64,000 nucleotides of DNA. It comes from Mycobacterium sp. AT1. Its GTDB lineage: Bacteria; Actinomycetota; Actinomycetes; Mycobacteriales; Mycobacteriaceae. The notes beneath the pieces are model-generated. The model was not told the origin of the DNA and did no database searches. It worked only from the letters and a program-made list of their open reading frames with translations. The stretch covers positions 62,001-126,000 of the forward strand of contig NZ_MVOC01000037.1 in assembly GCF_002043095.1 (NCBI RefSeq), in the 5' to 3' direction. Shown piece by piece: positions 23,463-35,676 of this stretch (position 1 is its first letter; each line of letters begins with the position of its first letter). The position numbers and the translations under genes were made by a program.

Positions 23463-24701
23463 ATGCAATCGTGGCCTGCGCCGACCGTTCCGCAGCTCAC
23501 CGGTGTGGGAACGCCGTTGCGCCTCTTCGACAGCGCCGACCAACAGGTGCGTCCGGTGGCGGCCGGTGAGACCGCGACCATGTACGTGTGCGGCATCACC
23601 CCGTACGACGCGACCCACCTCGGCCACGCGGCGACCTATCTGACCTTCGACCTGGTCTACCGGGCCTGGCTCGACGCCGGCCATCACGTGCACTACGTCC
23701 AGAACGTCACCGACGTCGACGATCCGCTGTTCGAGCGGGCTGCGCGCGACGGCATCGACTGGCGCGAGCTAGGGGCTCGCGAGACCCAGCTCTTCCGCGA
23801 GGACATGGCGGCTCTGCGCGTCCTTCCTCCGCAGGACTACGTGGCCGCCACCGACGCGATCGCCGAGGTGATCGAGCTGGTGGAGAAGATGCTGGCCTCC
23901 GGCGCGGCGTACGTGGTGGAGGACGCGGAGTATCCCGACGTGTACTACCGGGCCGACGCGACCGCGCAGTTCGGCTACGAGTCGGGGTACGACCGCGAGA
24001 CCATGCTGCGGCTGTTCGCCGAGCGGGGCGGGGACCCCGACCGGGCGGGCAAGGGTGACGCGTTGGACGCGCTGCTGTGGCGTGCGGAGCGGCCGGGCGA
24101 GCCGAGTTGGCCGTCGCCGTTCGGGCCTGGTCGGCCGGGGTGGCACGTAGAGTGTGCCGCCATCGCTCTGGATCGCATCGGCACCGGGCTCGACGTCCAG
24201 GGTGGCGGCAGTGATCTGATCTTCCCGCACCACGAGTTCTCGGCCGCCCACGCCGAATCGGTAACGGGGGAGCGACGTTTCGCCAGGCACTACGTCCACG
24301 CCGGGATGATCGGCTGGGACGGTCACAAGATGAGCAAGAGTCGCGGCAACCTGGTGCTGGTCTCCAAGCTCCGCGCCGAGGGTGTCGACCCCGCTGCCAT
24401 CCGGCTGGGTCTGCTCGCCGGGCACTATCGTTCCGACCGGTACTGGAGTGACGCGGTTCTCGCCGAGGCGCAGGACCGACTTGCCCGGTGGCGGGCGGCG
24501 ACGGCGTTGCCTGCCGGACCCGATGCCACCGACGTGGTCGCCAGGGTCAGGCAGTACCTCGCCGACGACCTCGACACTCCCAAAGCCCTTGCCGCACTTG
24601 ACGGTTGGGTTGCCGACGCGCAGCAGTACGGCGGCGACGACGTCGAGGCGCCCGGCCGGGTGGCGGCGGCCGTCGACGCGCTGCTCGGAGTCGCGCTCTA
24701 G
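23463..24701 (+). CDS. mshC: L-cysteine:1D-myo-inositol 2-amino-2-deoxy-alpha-D-glucopyranoside ligase MshC
   Basis: 412-aa ATP-dependent ligase of mycothiol biosynthesis, related to class I cysteinyl-tRNA synthetase. It joins Cys to GlcN-Ins through a cysteinyl adenylate. Diagnostic features are CGITPYDATHLGHAATYL (a HIGH-like HLGH and the first Zn-binding Cys, residues ~40-56), WHVECAAIALD with the later HHEFSAAHAES supplying the other Zn ligands, and GHKMSKSRGN as the KMSKS loop. Length matches the M. tuberculosis enzyme (about 414 aa). The anticodon-binding domain of true CysRS is absent. The ATG at 23463 is chosen by homology. Its position after cysQ groups two sulfur-linked genes. Confidence 0.96.
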   Translation: MQSWPAPTVPQLTGVGTPLRLFDSADQQVRPVAAGETATMYVCGITPYDATHLGHAATYLTFDLVYRAWLDAGHHVHYVQNVTDVDDPLFERAARDGIDWRELGARETQLFREDMAALRVLPPQDYVAATDAIAEVIELVEKMLASGAAYVVEDAEYPDVYYRADATAQFGYESGYDRETMLRLFAERGGDPDRAGKGDALDALLWRAERPGEPSWPSPFGPGRPGWHVECAAIALDRIGTGLDVQGGGSDLIFPHHEFSAAHAESVTGERRFARHYVHAGMIGWDGHKMSKSRGNLVLVSKLRAEGVDPAAIRLGLLAGHYRSDRYWSDAVLAEAQDRLARWRAATALPAGPDATDVVARVRQYLADDLDTPKALAALDGWVADAQQYGGDDVEAPGRVAAAVDALLGVAL

Positions 24702-24722
24702 CCACGAGGTACCTTGCCGCCC

Positions 24723-25610
24723 ATGGCTTCGGTTGACGGCAAGGTCGTGTTCATCACCGGTGGCGCGGCCGGCGTCGGCGCGGAGGTCGCCAGGCGGTTG
24801 CACGCCAAGGGTGCTCGGCTGCTGTTGACCGACGTCGACGCGGGTGCGCTCGCCAGCTTCGCCGCGGCACTCGGTGGTGATCGCGTGTTGACGGTGACCG
24901 CCGACGTCCGCGACCTGCCCGCCATGCAGGCCGCGGTCGACGCCGGGGTTCAGCGCTTCGGCGGCGTCGACGTCGTGGTCGCCAATGCGGGCATCGCCAG
25001 CTACGGTTCGGTGCTGCAGGTCGACCCGGCGGCGTTCAAGCGGCTGATGGACGTCAACGTCCTCGGGGTGTTCCACACCGTGCGAGCCGCGCTTCCGGCG
25101 ATCGTCGAGCGTCGCGGCTACGTGCTGGTCGTGTCGTCGCTGGCCGCCTTCACCGCCGCCCCGGGATTGGCGCCGTACAACGCGAGCAAGGCCGCGGTGG
25201 AGCAGTTTGCGAACGCGCTGCGACTCGAGGTCGCCCACCACGGCGTCGACGTCGGCTCGGCGCACATGTCGTGGGTCGACACGGCGATGGTGCGCGACAC
25301 CAAGACCGACCTGTCCACCTTCGGCGAGATGTTGTCCAAGCTCCCGTATCCGGTGAACGTCACCACGTCGGTGGAGAAGTGCGGCGCTGCCTTCGTCGAC
25401 GGCATCGAGGGGCGGAAGACCCGGGTGTACTGCCCGCGCTGGGTGGGTGCGCTGCGGTGGCTCAAGCCGATCATGTCGACCCGCATCGGCGAGGCGCCGA
25501 TCAAGAGGTTCGTGCCAGACCTCCTGCCTCGGATGGACGCCGAAGTGGTGGCACTCGGCCGTTCGACGAGCGCCCATTCCGAGGCCCTGGATTCGCCCCC
25601 GACGACGTGA
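24723..25610 (+). CDS. Short-chain dehydrogenase/reductase
   Basis: 295-aa NAD(P)-dependent SDR, positioned like Rv2129c. The coenzyme motif is TGGAAGVGAEV (residues ~11-21). The VVANAG strand is near residue 84, the catalytic Ser is in VVSSLAAF, and the YNASKAA Tyr/Lys pair is near residue 155. The C-terminal extension (~190-295) is longer than in minimal SDRs and basic. Substrate unknown. The start ATG at 24723 lies 21 bases after the mshC stop, so it probably belongs to the same transcript; an in-frame TTG three codons earlier is less likely. Confidence 0.92.
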   Translation: MASVDGKVVFITGGAAGVGAEVARRLHAKGARLLLTDVDAGALASFAAALGGDRVLTVTADVRDLPAMQAAVDAGVQRFGGVDVVVANAGIASYGSVLQVDPAAFKRLMDVNVLGVFHTVRAALPAIVERRGYVLVVSSLAAFTAAPGLAPYNASKAAVEQFANALRLEVAHHGVDVGSAHMSWVDTAMVRDTKTDLSTFGEMLSKLPYPVNVTTSVEKCGAAFVDGIEGRKTRVYCPRWVGALRWLKPIMSTRIGEAPIKRFVPDLLPRMDAEVVALGRSTSAHSEALDSPPTT

Positions 25611-25612
25611 CA

Positions 25613-25627
25613 CCCCGCCAATCGGGG
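25613..25627 (+). terminator. Small hairpin after the SDR gene
   Basis: CCCCG (25613-25617) pairs with CGGGG (25623-25627) around a CCAAT loop in the 56-bp gap before the lipoprotein gene. The stem is only 5 bp and there is no U-tract, so termination is tentative. Confidence 0.3.
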
Positions 25628-25666
25628 ATCCGAGGCGGGTAGGCGCTCCGATGGTTTGATGATGTC

Positions 25667-27130
25667 GTGAAGTCGACACACCTCCGCCGGGCCGTTGCCG
25701 TAAGCGTCGCGGCGGTGCTCGTCGTCGTCATGGCCGCCTGCGCGAAGAGCGAGAAGCCCGAGGTCGTCGGCTCCGCGCCGCCGCCGCCACCGTCGTCGGC
25801 GGTGAGCCCCGAGCAGGCCAGGGCGATCGCGAAGGAGGCCTACGTCTACGGCTTCCCGATGGTCGACGACTACCGCGTCATGTACTCCTACTTCGTGGAC
25901 AAGGGCGACGCCGAGTACAAGGGCGGCTGGAACGAAATCCACAACACCGCACGGGTTTACACGCCGGCCGACACCACGATCCAGACGCCGAACTCCGACA
26001 CGCCGTACTCGGTCGTCGGAGCCGACCTGCGCACCGAGCCGCTGGTGCTCACCGTGCCGCCGGTCGAGCAGGACCGGTACTTCTCGCTGCAGTTCATCGA
26101 CCAGTACACGGCGAACTTCGCCTACGTCGGCAGCCGGACCACCGGCAACAGCGGCGGCAAATACCTTCTGGCAGGCCCCAATTGGACGGGACCCAAGCCC
26201 GCGGGCGTCAACGAGGTCATCCGGTCCGACACCGAGCTGGCGCTGGTGCTCTACCGCACCCAGTTGTTCGAGCCGCTGGACCTGGACGCCGTCAAGCGGA
26301 TTCAGGACGGTTATCGGGTGGAGCCGCTGTCGGTCTTCCTCAAGCAGCCGCTGCCGCCACCGGCCCCCGCGATCGACTTCGTCCCCGCCCTGACCCCCGA
26401 CCAGGAGCGCACCTCACCCCAGTTCTTCGACATCCTGAACTTCGTCATGAAGTTCACCCCGACGCTGCCGTCGGAAAAGGCGATGCGGGACCGGTTCGCC
26501 ACCATCGGCATCGGTCCCGACGGTTCCTTCGACGCCGAGAAGCTCTCGCCCGAGATGCGCACCGCGATCCAAGACGGCATGGCCGACGCCTGGGCCGAAC
26601 TCGACGCTCTGAAGAAGAACGAGATCGACACCGGAAAGCTGTCCTCCGCCAGCCTGTTTGGCACCAAGGAGGACCTCAAGGGCAACTACCTGAACCGGAT
26701 GGCCGGCGCGGTGTTCGGCATCTACGGCAACACCGCCGCCGAGGCGCTGTACCCGAACTTCTCCGTCGACGCGGCGGGCGCGCCGCTCACCGGCGCCAAC
26801 GACTACACCTACCACTTCGCCCCGGGCCAGCTGCCGCCCGTCAACGCGTTCTGGTCGTTGACCATGTACGGGCTGCCGAAGAGCCTGTTGGTGGCCAACC
26901 CGATCAACCGCTACCTGATCAACTCGCCGATGCTCCGCGAGCTGGTCCCCGACGCCGACGGCGGCTACACGCTGTACGTGCAGCGGAATTCACCAGGGCC
27001 GGAGCGCGAACCGAACTGGCTGCCGGCCCCCGAGGGCCCCTTCTCGTTGGTGCTGCGGTTGTACTGGCCCAAGCCCGACGCGCTGGACGGTCAATGGCAG
27101 GCGCCGAAGCCCGAGAAGGTGGTGGCGTGA
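25667..27130 (+). CDS. DUF1254/DUF1214 family lipoprotein
   Basis: 487-aa exported lipoprotein. The signal peptide has a strong hydrophobic core (VAVSVAAVLVVVMAAC) ending in the lipobox MAAC near residue 24, followed by a Pro-rich linker. The mature part carries the DUF1254 region (EAYVYGFPMVDDYRVMY, QTPNSDTPYS) and the C-terminal DUF1214 region (AFWSLTMYGLP, YTLYVQRNSPG, NWLPAPEGPFSLVLRLYWP). Both domains occur together in many bacterial proteins of unknown activity. The stop overlaps the GTG of the downstream acyl-ACP desaturase, a coupling that suggests a joint role in lipid or envelope metabolism, but that is inference. Confidence 0.9.
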   Translation: MKSTHLRRAVAVSVAAVLVVVMAACAKSEKPEVVGSAPPPPPSSAVSPEQARAIAKEAYVYGFPMVDDYRVMYSYFVDKGDAEYKGGWNEIHNTARVYTPADTTIQTPNSDTPYSVVGADLRTEPLVLTVPPVEQDRYFSLQFIDQYTANFAYVGSRTTGNSGGKYLLAGPNWTGPKPAGVNEVIRSDTELALVLYRTQLFEPLDLDAVKRIQDGYRVEPLSVFLKQPLPPPAPAIDFVPALTPDQERTSPQFFDILNFVMKFTPTLPSEKAMRDRFATIGIGPDGSFDAEKLSPEMRTAIQDGMADAWAELDALKKNEIDTGKLSSASLFGTKEDLKGNYLNRMAGAVFGIYGNTAAEALYPNFSVDAAGAPLTGANDYTYHFAPGQLPPVNAFWSLTMYGLPKSLLVANPINRYLINSPMLRELVPDADGGYTLYVQRNSPGPEREPNWLPAPEGPFSLVLRLYWPKPDALDGQWQAPKPEKVVA

Positions 27131-28110
27131 CACGCCTCCTGACCGACCCCGAGCTCATCGCCGAACTCGAACCGGTCGTGGAAGCCGGCCTCAACCAACA
27201 CTTCGCCACCACCAGGGACTGGTCCCCGCACGACTACGTGCCATGGTCGGACGGCTCCAACTACGCGGCACTCGGCGGGTCGGAATGGGAGCTCGAACGG
27301 TCGCCGCTGTCCGAGCTGGCGCGCGTCGCCATGGTCACCAACCTGCTGACCGAGGACAACCTGCCGTCGTATCACCGCGCGGTCGCCGGGTACTTCACCG
27401 TCGACGACGCCTGGGGCACCTGGGTGAACCGGTGGACGGTCGAGGAGAACCGGCATGGGATCGCCCTGCGCGACTACCTGGTGGTCACCAGGGCCGTCGA
27501 CCCCGTGGAGCTGGAACGGGCCAGGATGCTGCAGGTCACCTCGGGGTTCAGCCCGGGGCAGCAGGGTCAGGGTGACGTCGCGCCGGAATCGTTCCTCGAC
27601 GCAGCCGCCTACGTGACGTTCCAGGAGTTGGCCACCAGGGTGTCCCACCGCAACACCGGCAAGGCGTGCGACGAACCCGTCGCCGACGCGCTGCTGAAGC
27701 GCATCGCATTCGACGAGAACCTGCACATGATCTTCTACCGCGGACTGACCGGGGCGGCGCTCGATTTGTCGCCCGACCGCGCCATGCACTCCATCACGCG
27801 CATCCTGGTCAACTTCGCGATGCCTGGCTTCTCGATCCCGAACTTTCGGCGCAACGCGGTGACGATGGCCGTCGGCGGCATCTACGACGCCCGCCAGCAC
27901 CTCGACGAGGTGGTGTTGCCGGTGCTGCGCAAGTGGCGGATCTTCGAGCGCACCGACTTCACCGCAGACGGCGAGCGCAGCCGCGACGAGCTGGGCGCGT
28001 TCCTCGAGAAGCTCGAGGCCGAAGCGGTCAAGTTCGATGACGCGAAGGGCAGGTACCTCGAACGCGCCGCGCGCAAGGCGGACCGCGTCGCGGCCAAGGC
28101 GCTCGTCTAA
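27127..28110 (+). CDS. Acyl-ACP desaturase, ferritin-like di-iron (DesA family)
   Basis: 327-aa soluble di-iron desaturase of the plant stearoyl-ACP desaturase type, closely patterned on mycobacterial DesA1/DesA2. Iron ligands are visible as the E-x2-H motifs EENRHGIALRDY (near residue 105) and DENLHMIFY (near residue 197), with further Glu ligands in TEDNLPSYHR and in the helix VTFQELATRVSHRNTG. It would introduce a double bond into ACP-bound fatty acyl chains in the cytoplasm. The GTG at 27127 overlaps the stop of the DUF1254 lipoprotein gene; a longer open frame upstream is an overlap artefact. Its 3' end overlaps the convergent PAC2 gene by 4 bp. Confidence 0.93.
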   Translation: MTRLLTDPELIAELEPVVEAGLNQHFATTRDWSPHDYVPWSDGSNYAALGGSEWELERSPLSELARVAMVTNLLTEDNLPSYHRAVAGYFTVDDAWGTWVNRWTVEENRHGIALRDYLVVTRAVDPVELERARMLQVTSGFSPGQQGQGDVAPESFLDAAAYVTFQELATRVSHRNTGKACDEPVADALLKRIAFDENLHMIFYRGLTGAALDLSPDRAMHSITRILVNFAMPGFSIPNFRRNAVTMAVGGIYDARQHLDEVVLPVLRKWRIFERTDFTADGERSRDELGAFLEKLEAEAVKFDDAKGRYLERAARKADRVAAKALV

Positions 28111-28967
28111 CCCCGGTAGCCGGGCCCACGCCTGCGCAGGTACCGCTCGAACTCCGCGGCCAACGCGTCGCCGTCGATCTTGCCGAGGGCCTCGGTCATG
28201 TCCACCTCGGCGTCGCCGCGCTCTTCGAGAGTCTGCACGTATTCGGCGATCTCGTCGTCGTCGGCGGTCATCTCGGTGACGGCCTGCTCCCACTCCTCGG
28301 CCTGGATCGGCAGATCGGCCAGCGGCACCTCGATGTCGAGGACGTCCTCGACGCGACGCAGCAACGCCACCGTCGCCTTGGGGTTCGGCGGCTGCGACAC
28401 GTAGTGCGGCACCGCGGCCCAGAACGTCACGGCCGGGATGCCGGCGGCCACACAGGCGTCCTGGAAGACGCCGGCGATGCCCGTGGGGCCCTCGTACCGG
28501 GTCTCCTCGAGGCCGAAGAACTTCGCCGATTCGGGGGAGTAGGCGGCCCCGGAGACCGGCACCGGCCTGGTGTGCGGCGTGTCAGCCAGCAGTGCGCCCA
28601 GGATCACGACGGTCTCGACGTTGAGCTTCTCGGCGATGGCCAGCAACTCGGCGCAGAACGTTCGCCACCGCATGTTCGGCTCGACGCCGTGCATCAGCAC
28701 GATGTCGCGGTCGCTGCCAGGCGGGCGGCAATGCGAGATGCGCATCGAGGGCCACACCAACTCGCGGGTGACGCCGTCGATCTGGCGAATCACCGGGCGA
28801 TTCACCTGGTAGTCGTAGTAGGACTCGTCGTCGATCTCGACGATGGTGTCGGCCTCCCAGATCACGTCGAGGTGCTCGAGCGCGTCACTGGCCGCGTCAC
28901 CGGCGTCGTTCCAGCCTTCGAAGGCTGCCACGATGATCGTGTCCTGCAGGTTGGGCAGGTCTGTCAC
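28107..28967 (-). CDS. PAC2 family protein (Rv2125-like)
   Basis: 286-aa soluble protein of the PAC2 (proteasome assembly chaperone 2-like) family, matching Rv2125 in position and length. It opens with DTIIVAAFEGWNDAGDAAS and contains FFGLEETRYEGPTGIAGVF, both typical of this actinobacterial group; the last ~60 residues are acidic and probably helical. The family resembles eukaryotic proteasome assembly chaperone PAC2 in fold, but no such role has been established to my knowledge. The GTG at 28967 is chosen because upstream frame is Arg-rich and improbable. It diverges from metH over a 271-bp region. Confidence 0.88.
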   Translation of the reverse strand: MTDLPNLQDTIIVAAFEGWNDAGDAASDALEHLDVIWEADTIVEIDDESYYDYQVNRPVIRQIDGVTRELVWPSMRISHCRPPGSDRDIVLMHGVEPNMRWRTFCAELLAIAEKLNVETVVILGALLADTPHTRPVPVSGAAYSPESAKFFGLEETRYEGPTGIAGVFQDACVAAGIPAVTFWAAVPHYVSQPPNPKATVALLRRVEDVLDIEVPLADLPIQAEEWEQAVTEMTADDDEIAEYVQTLEERGDAEVDMTEALGKIDGDALAAEFERYLRRRGPGYRG

Positions 28968-29066
28968 CAGGCAAGCGTAAGCCCTGCCCGGCACCGGCGA
29001 GCGCCATCTCCTGGCGGGTCGCCGTACGCGCTGGCGTTGCCGTGAAATACCTTCGGCTACAGCCTC

Positions 29067-29081
29067 GTTACCCTGGGTAAC
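29067..29081. promoter_or_regulatory. Inverted repeat in the PAC2-metH divergent region
   Basis: GTTACCC and GGGTAAC (7-bp arms around a single T) form a compact dyad about 100 bp from the PAC2 start and about 158 bp from the metH start. This is the typical size and place of an operator for a dimeric repressor. Which protein binds it is unknown. Confidence 0.4.
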
Positions 29082-29214
29082 CAAGACCGCAGGACGTGGG
29101 CGTCCGGTCGTCTGTCGGATGACGACGTAGACTTGCTCGGTCGAGAGGCGTTGCAACGGTTGCCGGAGGGCTGATTCTCCTCGGTATCCGCCACGCTCGG
29201 CAGAGTTAAGGACG

Positions 29215-29231
29215 CCTTCCGTAACGGAAGG
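29215..29231 (+). promoter_or_regulatory. Hairpin overlapping the metH Shine-Dalgarno
   Basis: CCTTCCGT (29215-29222) and ACGGAAGG (29224-29231) are perfectly complementary. The 3' arm contains most of the GGAAGGAG ribosome site for the GTG at 29239, so pairing would block it. No aptamer consensus (cobalamin, SAM) was recognised upstream. Confidence 0.5.
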
Positions 29232-29238
29232 AGTGCAC

Positions 29239-32997
<3,759 letters not shown>

Positions 32998-33000
32998 CCA

Positions 33001-33705
33001 ATGCTTGCAGTGTTATGGGACATGGACGGCACCCTCGTCGACTCCGAGAAGCTGTGGGACGTCTCGCTGCAGGCGCTCTACGGGCGCCTCGGTGGCGTGA
33101 TGACCCCCGAGGTGCGGGACAGCACGGTGGGCAGCTCGTCGGAGGGGCTGATGCGCATCGTGTACTCGGATCTTGGCCTGGCTCAGGATCCGGTCGCGAT
33201 GGAGGAGTCTGCGGACTGGTTGCACGACTACACCGGCGACCTCTTCGAGCAGGGTCTGACCTGGATGCCCGGTGCCCGAGAGATGCTCGACGCGTTGACC
33301 GCCGCAGGCGTCCCGATGGCGTTGGTCACCAACACGCGCCGCGGGCTCACCGAACGCGCGCTGAAGAGCATTGGCAGCCACTACTTCTCGGCGTCGGTCT
33401 GCGGTGACGAGGTCGAGAACGCCAAGCCGGCACCGGACCCATATCTGCGTGCGGCCCGACTGCTGGGTCTCGAACCCGAGCAGTGCTTGGCCGTCGAGGA
33501 TTCGGTGACGGGATCGTTGGCTGCCGAGGCGGCCGGGTGCCCGGTGCTCGTCGTACCCAACGACGTCGAGGTACCCGAGGGGCCCCGACGTCACCACGCG
33601 GTGTCGCTGACCGAGGTCGGCGTCGACGGGCTGCGCGCGATTCACGACCGGTTGAGCACTCTCGCCGGTGTTGCTGGCGGTGTGGGATCGCAATCAGAGC
33701 AGTAG
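33001..33705 (+). CDS. HAD-superfamily hydrolase (beta-phosphoglucomutase/phosphatase-like)
   Basis: 234-aa phosphatase-type HAD protein. Motif I WDMDGTLVDSEKLW has the nucleophile and acid Asp at residues 8 and 10. A helical cap follows (to ~85). Motif II is LVTNT, motif III Lys is in KPAPDPYL, and motif IV is VEDSVTG. It most resembles subfamily IA phosphatases/phosphoglucomutases, but the substrate cannot be assigned. The ATG follows the metH stop by 3 bases, so it is co-expressed with methionine synthase, possibly as a housekeeping phosphatase. Confidence 0.92.
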   Translation: MLAVLWDMDGTLVDSEKLWDVSLQALYGRLGGVMTPEVRDSTVGSSSEGLMRIVYSDLGLAQDPVAMEESADWLHDYTGDLFEQGLTWMPGAREMLDALTAAGVPMALVTNTRRGLTERALKSIGSHYFSASVCGDEVENAKPAPDPYLRAARLLGLEPEQCLAVEDSVTGSLAAEAAGCPVLVVPNDVEVPEGPRRHHAVSLTEVGVDGLRAIHDRLSTLAGVAGGVGSQSEQ

Positions 33706-33844
33706 TTTTGCTCAACGCCTGGGTTCGCTGACGCCAGGCATGTTCAAGATCGGCGAAATGCCAAGTGGCATACGGCCATTTCGAGCGTCGCAGTGTCCTA
33801 TCGTGATCTGACGAGCATCACGCAGCGCTGCGAAAGGAACCTCC

Positions 33845-35326
33845 ATGGCTGGTCAGGGTCCCCCGGTATCCGACGAGCCGTCGGCGATCTCGGACGAAGA
33901 CTTCTCCTCCGGTGGCACGGCCGTCCGCATCGCCGGCGTCGCAGCACTTGGCGGCCTGCTGTTCGGCTACGACAGCGCCGTCATCAACGGCGCGGTCAAG
34001 TCGATCGAGGAGCAATTCCAGGTCGGTTCGATCGAATTGGGATTCGCCGTGGCGTCGGCGCTCCTCGGCGCCGCGGTCGGCGCGATGACGGCGGGTCGCA
34101 TCGCCGACAAGATCGGCCGCATCTCGGTGATGAAGATCGCCGCGGTCCTGTTCTTCGTCAGTGCCATCGGGACGGCGTTCGCGCCCGAGGTCGTCACCCT
34201 GGTGGTCTTCCGCGTGATCGGCGGTATCGGTGTCGGGGTCGCCTCGGTGATCGCGCCCGCCTACATCGCGGAGACCTCGCCGCCCCGGATCCGGGGCAGA
34301 TTGGGTTCGCTGCAACAGTTGGCGATCGTGCTGGGCATCTTCCTGTCCTTCGCCGTCAACACCCTGCTGCAGACGATCGCGGGCGGTGCCAGCGAGAACC
34401 TGTGGTTCGGCCTCGAGGCCTGGCGGTGGATGTTCCTGGTGATGATGGTGCCCGCAGTCGTATACGGCGTGTTGTCCTTCACGATTCCAGAGTCACCGCG
34501 GTATCTCGTCGCCAGCCACAAGATCCCGGAAGCCCGCAGGGTGCTGAACCTGCTGCTCGGCGAGAAGAACCTCGAGATCACCATCGATCGCATCAAGGAG
34601 ACTCTGGAGCGCGAGGACAAGCCGTCCTGGAAGGACATGCGTAAGCCTGGCGGCAGCGTCCTCAGCTTCTACGGCATCGTGTGGGTGGGCCTCGGACTGT
34701 CGGTCTTCCAGCAGTTCGTCGGCATCAACGTGATCTTCTACTACTCCAACGTGCTGTGGCAGGCGGTCGGCTTCTCCGAGTCCGAGGCAGCGTGGTCAAC
34801 CGTGATCACCTCGGTGATCAACGTGGCGACGACGCTCATCGCCATCGCGCTGATCGACAAGATCGGCCGTAAGCCGCTGCTGCTCATCGGTTCTGCCGGA
34901 ATGGCCGTGACCCTGCTGACCATGTCCGTCATCTTCGCCAACGCGACGGTGGGCGCCGACGGCGTTCCGGCCCTCCCCGAGGGCACCGACATCATCGCGC
35001 TGATCGCGGCGAACCTGTTCGTCGTCGCGTTCGGCATGTCCTGGGGCCCGGTGGTCTGGGTGCTGCTCGGCGAGATGTTCCCCAACCGCATCCGCGCCGC
35101 CGCCCTCGGTCTCGCCGCGGCCGGTCAATGGGTGGCCAACTGGCTGATCACCGTGTCGTTCCCCGAACTGCGGAGTCACCTGGGCCTGGCGTACGGCTTC
35201 TACGGTCTGTGCGCGGTGCTGTCCGGACTGTTCGTGTGGAAGTGGGTCATGGAGACGAAGGGCGTCTCGCTGGAGGACATGCACGGCGCGATCGTCGCGT
35301 CGGACAAGCCCGCGAAGACCGCCTGA
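33845..35326 (+). CDS. glcP: Sugar porter MFS transporter, GlcP-like glucose permease
   Basis: 493-aa inner membrane sugar:proton symporter with 12 predicted helices. Sugar-porter signatures are GGLLFGYDSAVINGA near residue 38, RIADKIGR, PAYIAETSPPRIRGRL (PESPR-type motifs around 137 and 215), QQFVGINVIFYYSN in helix 7, and KIGRKPLLLIGSAGM. The GlcP permease is the main glucose importer of M. smegmatis and lies in the same neighbourhood, between metH and hisE, which supports the name. AAAGGAACC precedes the ATG by a few bases. The 139-bp upstream gap contains a TATCGT that could be its -10. Confidence 0.88.
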   Translation: MAGQGPPVSDEPSAISDEDFSSGGTAVRIAGVAALGGLLFGYDSAVINGAVKSIEEQFQVGSIELGFAVASALLGAAVGAMTAGRIADKIGRISVMKIAAVLFFVSAIGTAFAPEVVTLVVFRVIGGIGVGVASVIAPAYIAETSPPRIRGRLGSLQQLAIVLGIFLSFAVNTLLQTIAGGASENLWFGLEAWRWMFLVMMVPAVVYGVLSFTIPESPRYLVASHKIPEARRVLNLLLGEKNLEITIDRIKETLEREDKPSWKDMRKPGGSVLSFYGIVWVGLGLSVFQQFVGINVIFYYSNVLWQAVGFSESEAAWSTVITSVINVATTLIAIALIDKIGRKPLLLIGSAGMAVTLLTMSVIFANATVGADGVPALPEGTDIIALIAANLFVVAFGMSWGPVVWVLLGEMFPNRIRAAALGLAAAGQWVANWLITVSFPELRSHLGLAYGFYGLCAVLSGLFVWKWVMETKGVSLEDMHGAIVASDKPAKTA

Positions 35327-35343
35327 GACGGCTCGGCGTGAAA

Positions 35344-35364
35344 CCGCCGTGACTTCACGGGCGG
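35344..35364 (+). terminator. Possible hairpin between glcP and hisE
   Basis: CCGCCGTGA and TCACGGGCGG can pair with one bulged G in the 60-bp gap after glcP. It is short and has no U-tract. Confidence 0.3.
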
Positions 35365-35386
35365 TGACGTGGAACAATCGCCTGCC

Positions 35387-35650
35387 GTGAAGACCTTCGA
35401 CGCGCTGTTCGCCGAACTCAGCGAGCGCGCGCAAACCCGACCCGCAGGTAGTGGCACCGTCAAGGCACTGGACGGCGGCGTGCACGGACTGGGCAAGAAG
35501 GTCCTCGAGGAGGCCGGCGAGGTGTGGCTGGCCGCCGAACACGAGAGCGACGACGAGCTGGCGGGGGAGATCAGCCAGCTCCTCTACTGGACGCAGGTCC
35601 TGATGATCTCGCGGGGTCTGACCCTCGACGACGTGTACGCCAAGCTGTGA
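35387..35650 (+). CDS. hisE: Phosphoribosyl-ATP pyrophosphohydrolase HisE
   Basis: 87-aa all-helical enzyme for the second step of histidine synthesis, removing pyrophosphate from phosphoribosyl-ATP. The MazG-like metal motif is clear: GKKVLEEAGEVWLAAEHES, with EExxE followed by the ESDDEL acidic helix, and SQLLYWTQVLM. It is a stand-alone HisE, without the HisI domain, as in other mycobacteria. The GTG at 35387 (VKTFDALF) matches the usual N-terminus. Its stop overlaps a possible GTG start of hisG, so expression of the two is coupled. Confidence 0.95.
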   Translation: MKTFDALFAELSERAQTRPAGSGTVKALDGGVHGLGKKVLEEAGEVWLAAEHESDDELAGEISQLLYWTQVLMISRGLTLDDVYAKL

Positions 35651-35676
35651 ACGATTCACTTGGCACGAACAACGCC

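Noticed and set aside
26182..27126. 642-aa frame giving an N-terminal extension of the desaturase
   Set aside because: The first 315 codons overlap the DUF1254 gene in another frame and are Arg/Gly-rich; the desaturase fold starts at the GTG at 27127.
28968..29238. Riboswitch upstream of metH
   Set aside because: No cobalamin-box or SAM-I/SAM-IV core sequence was seen; only a simple dyad and a hairpin at the ribosome site.
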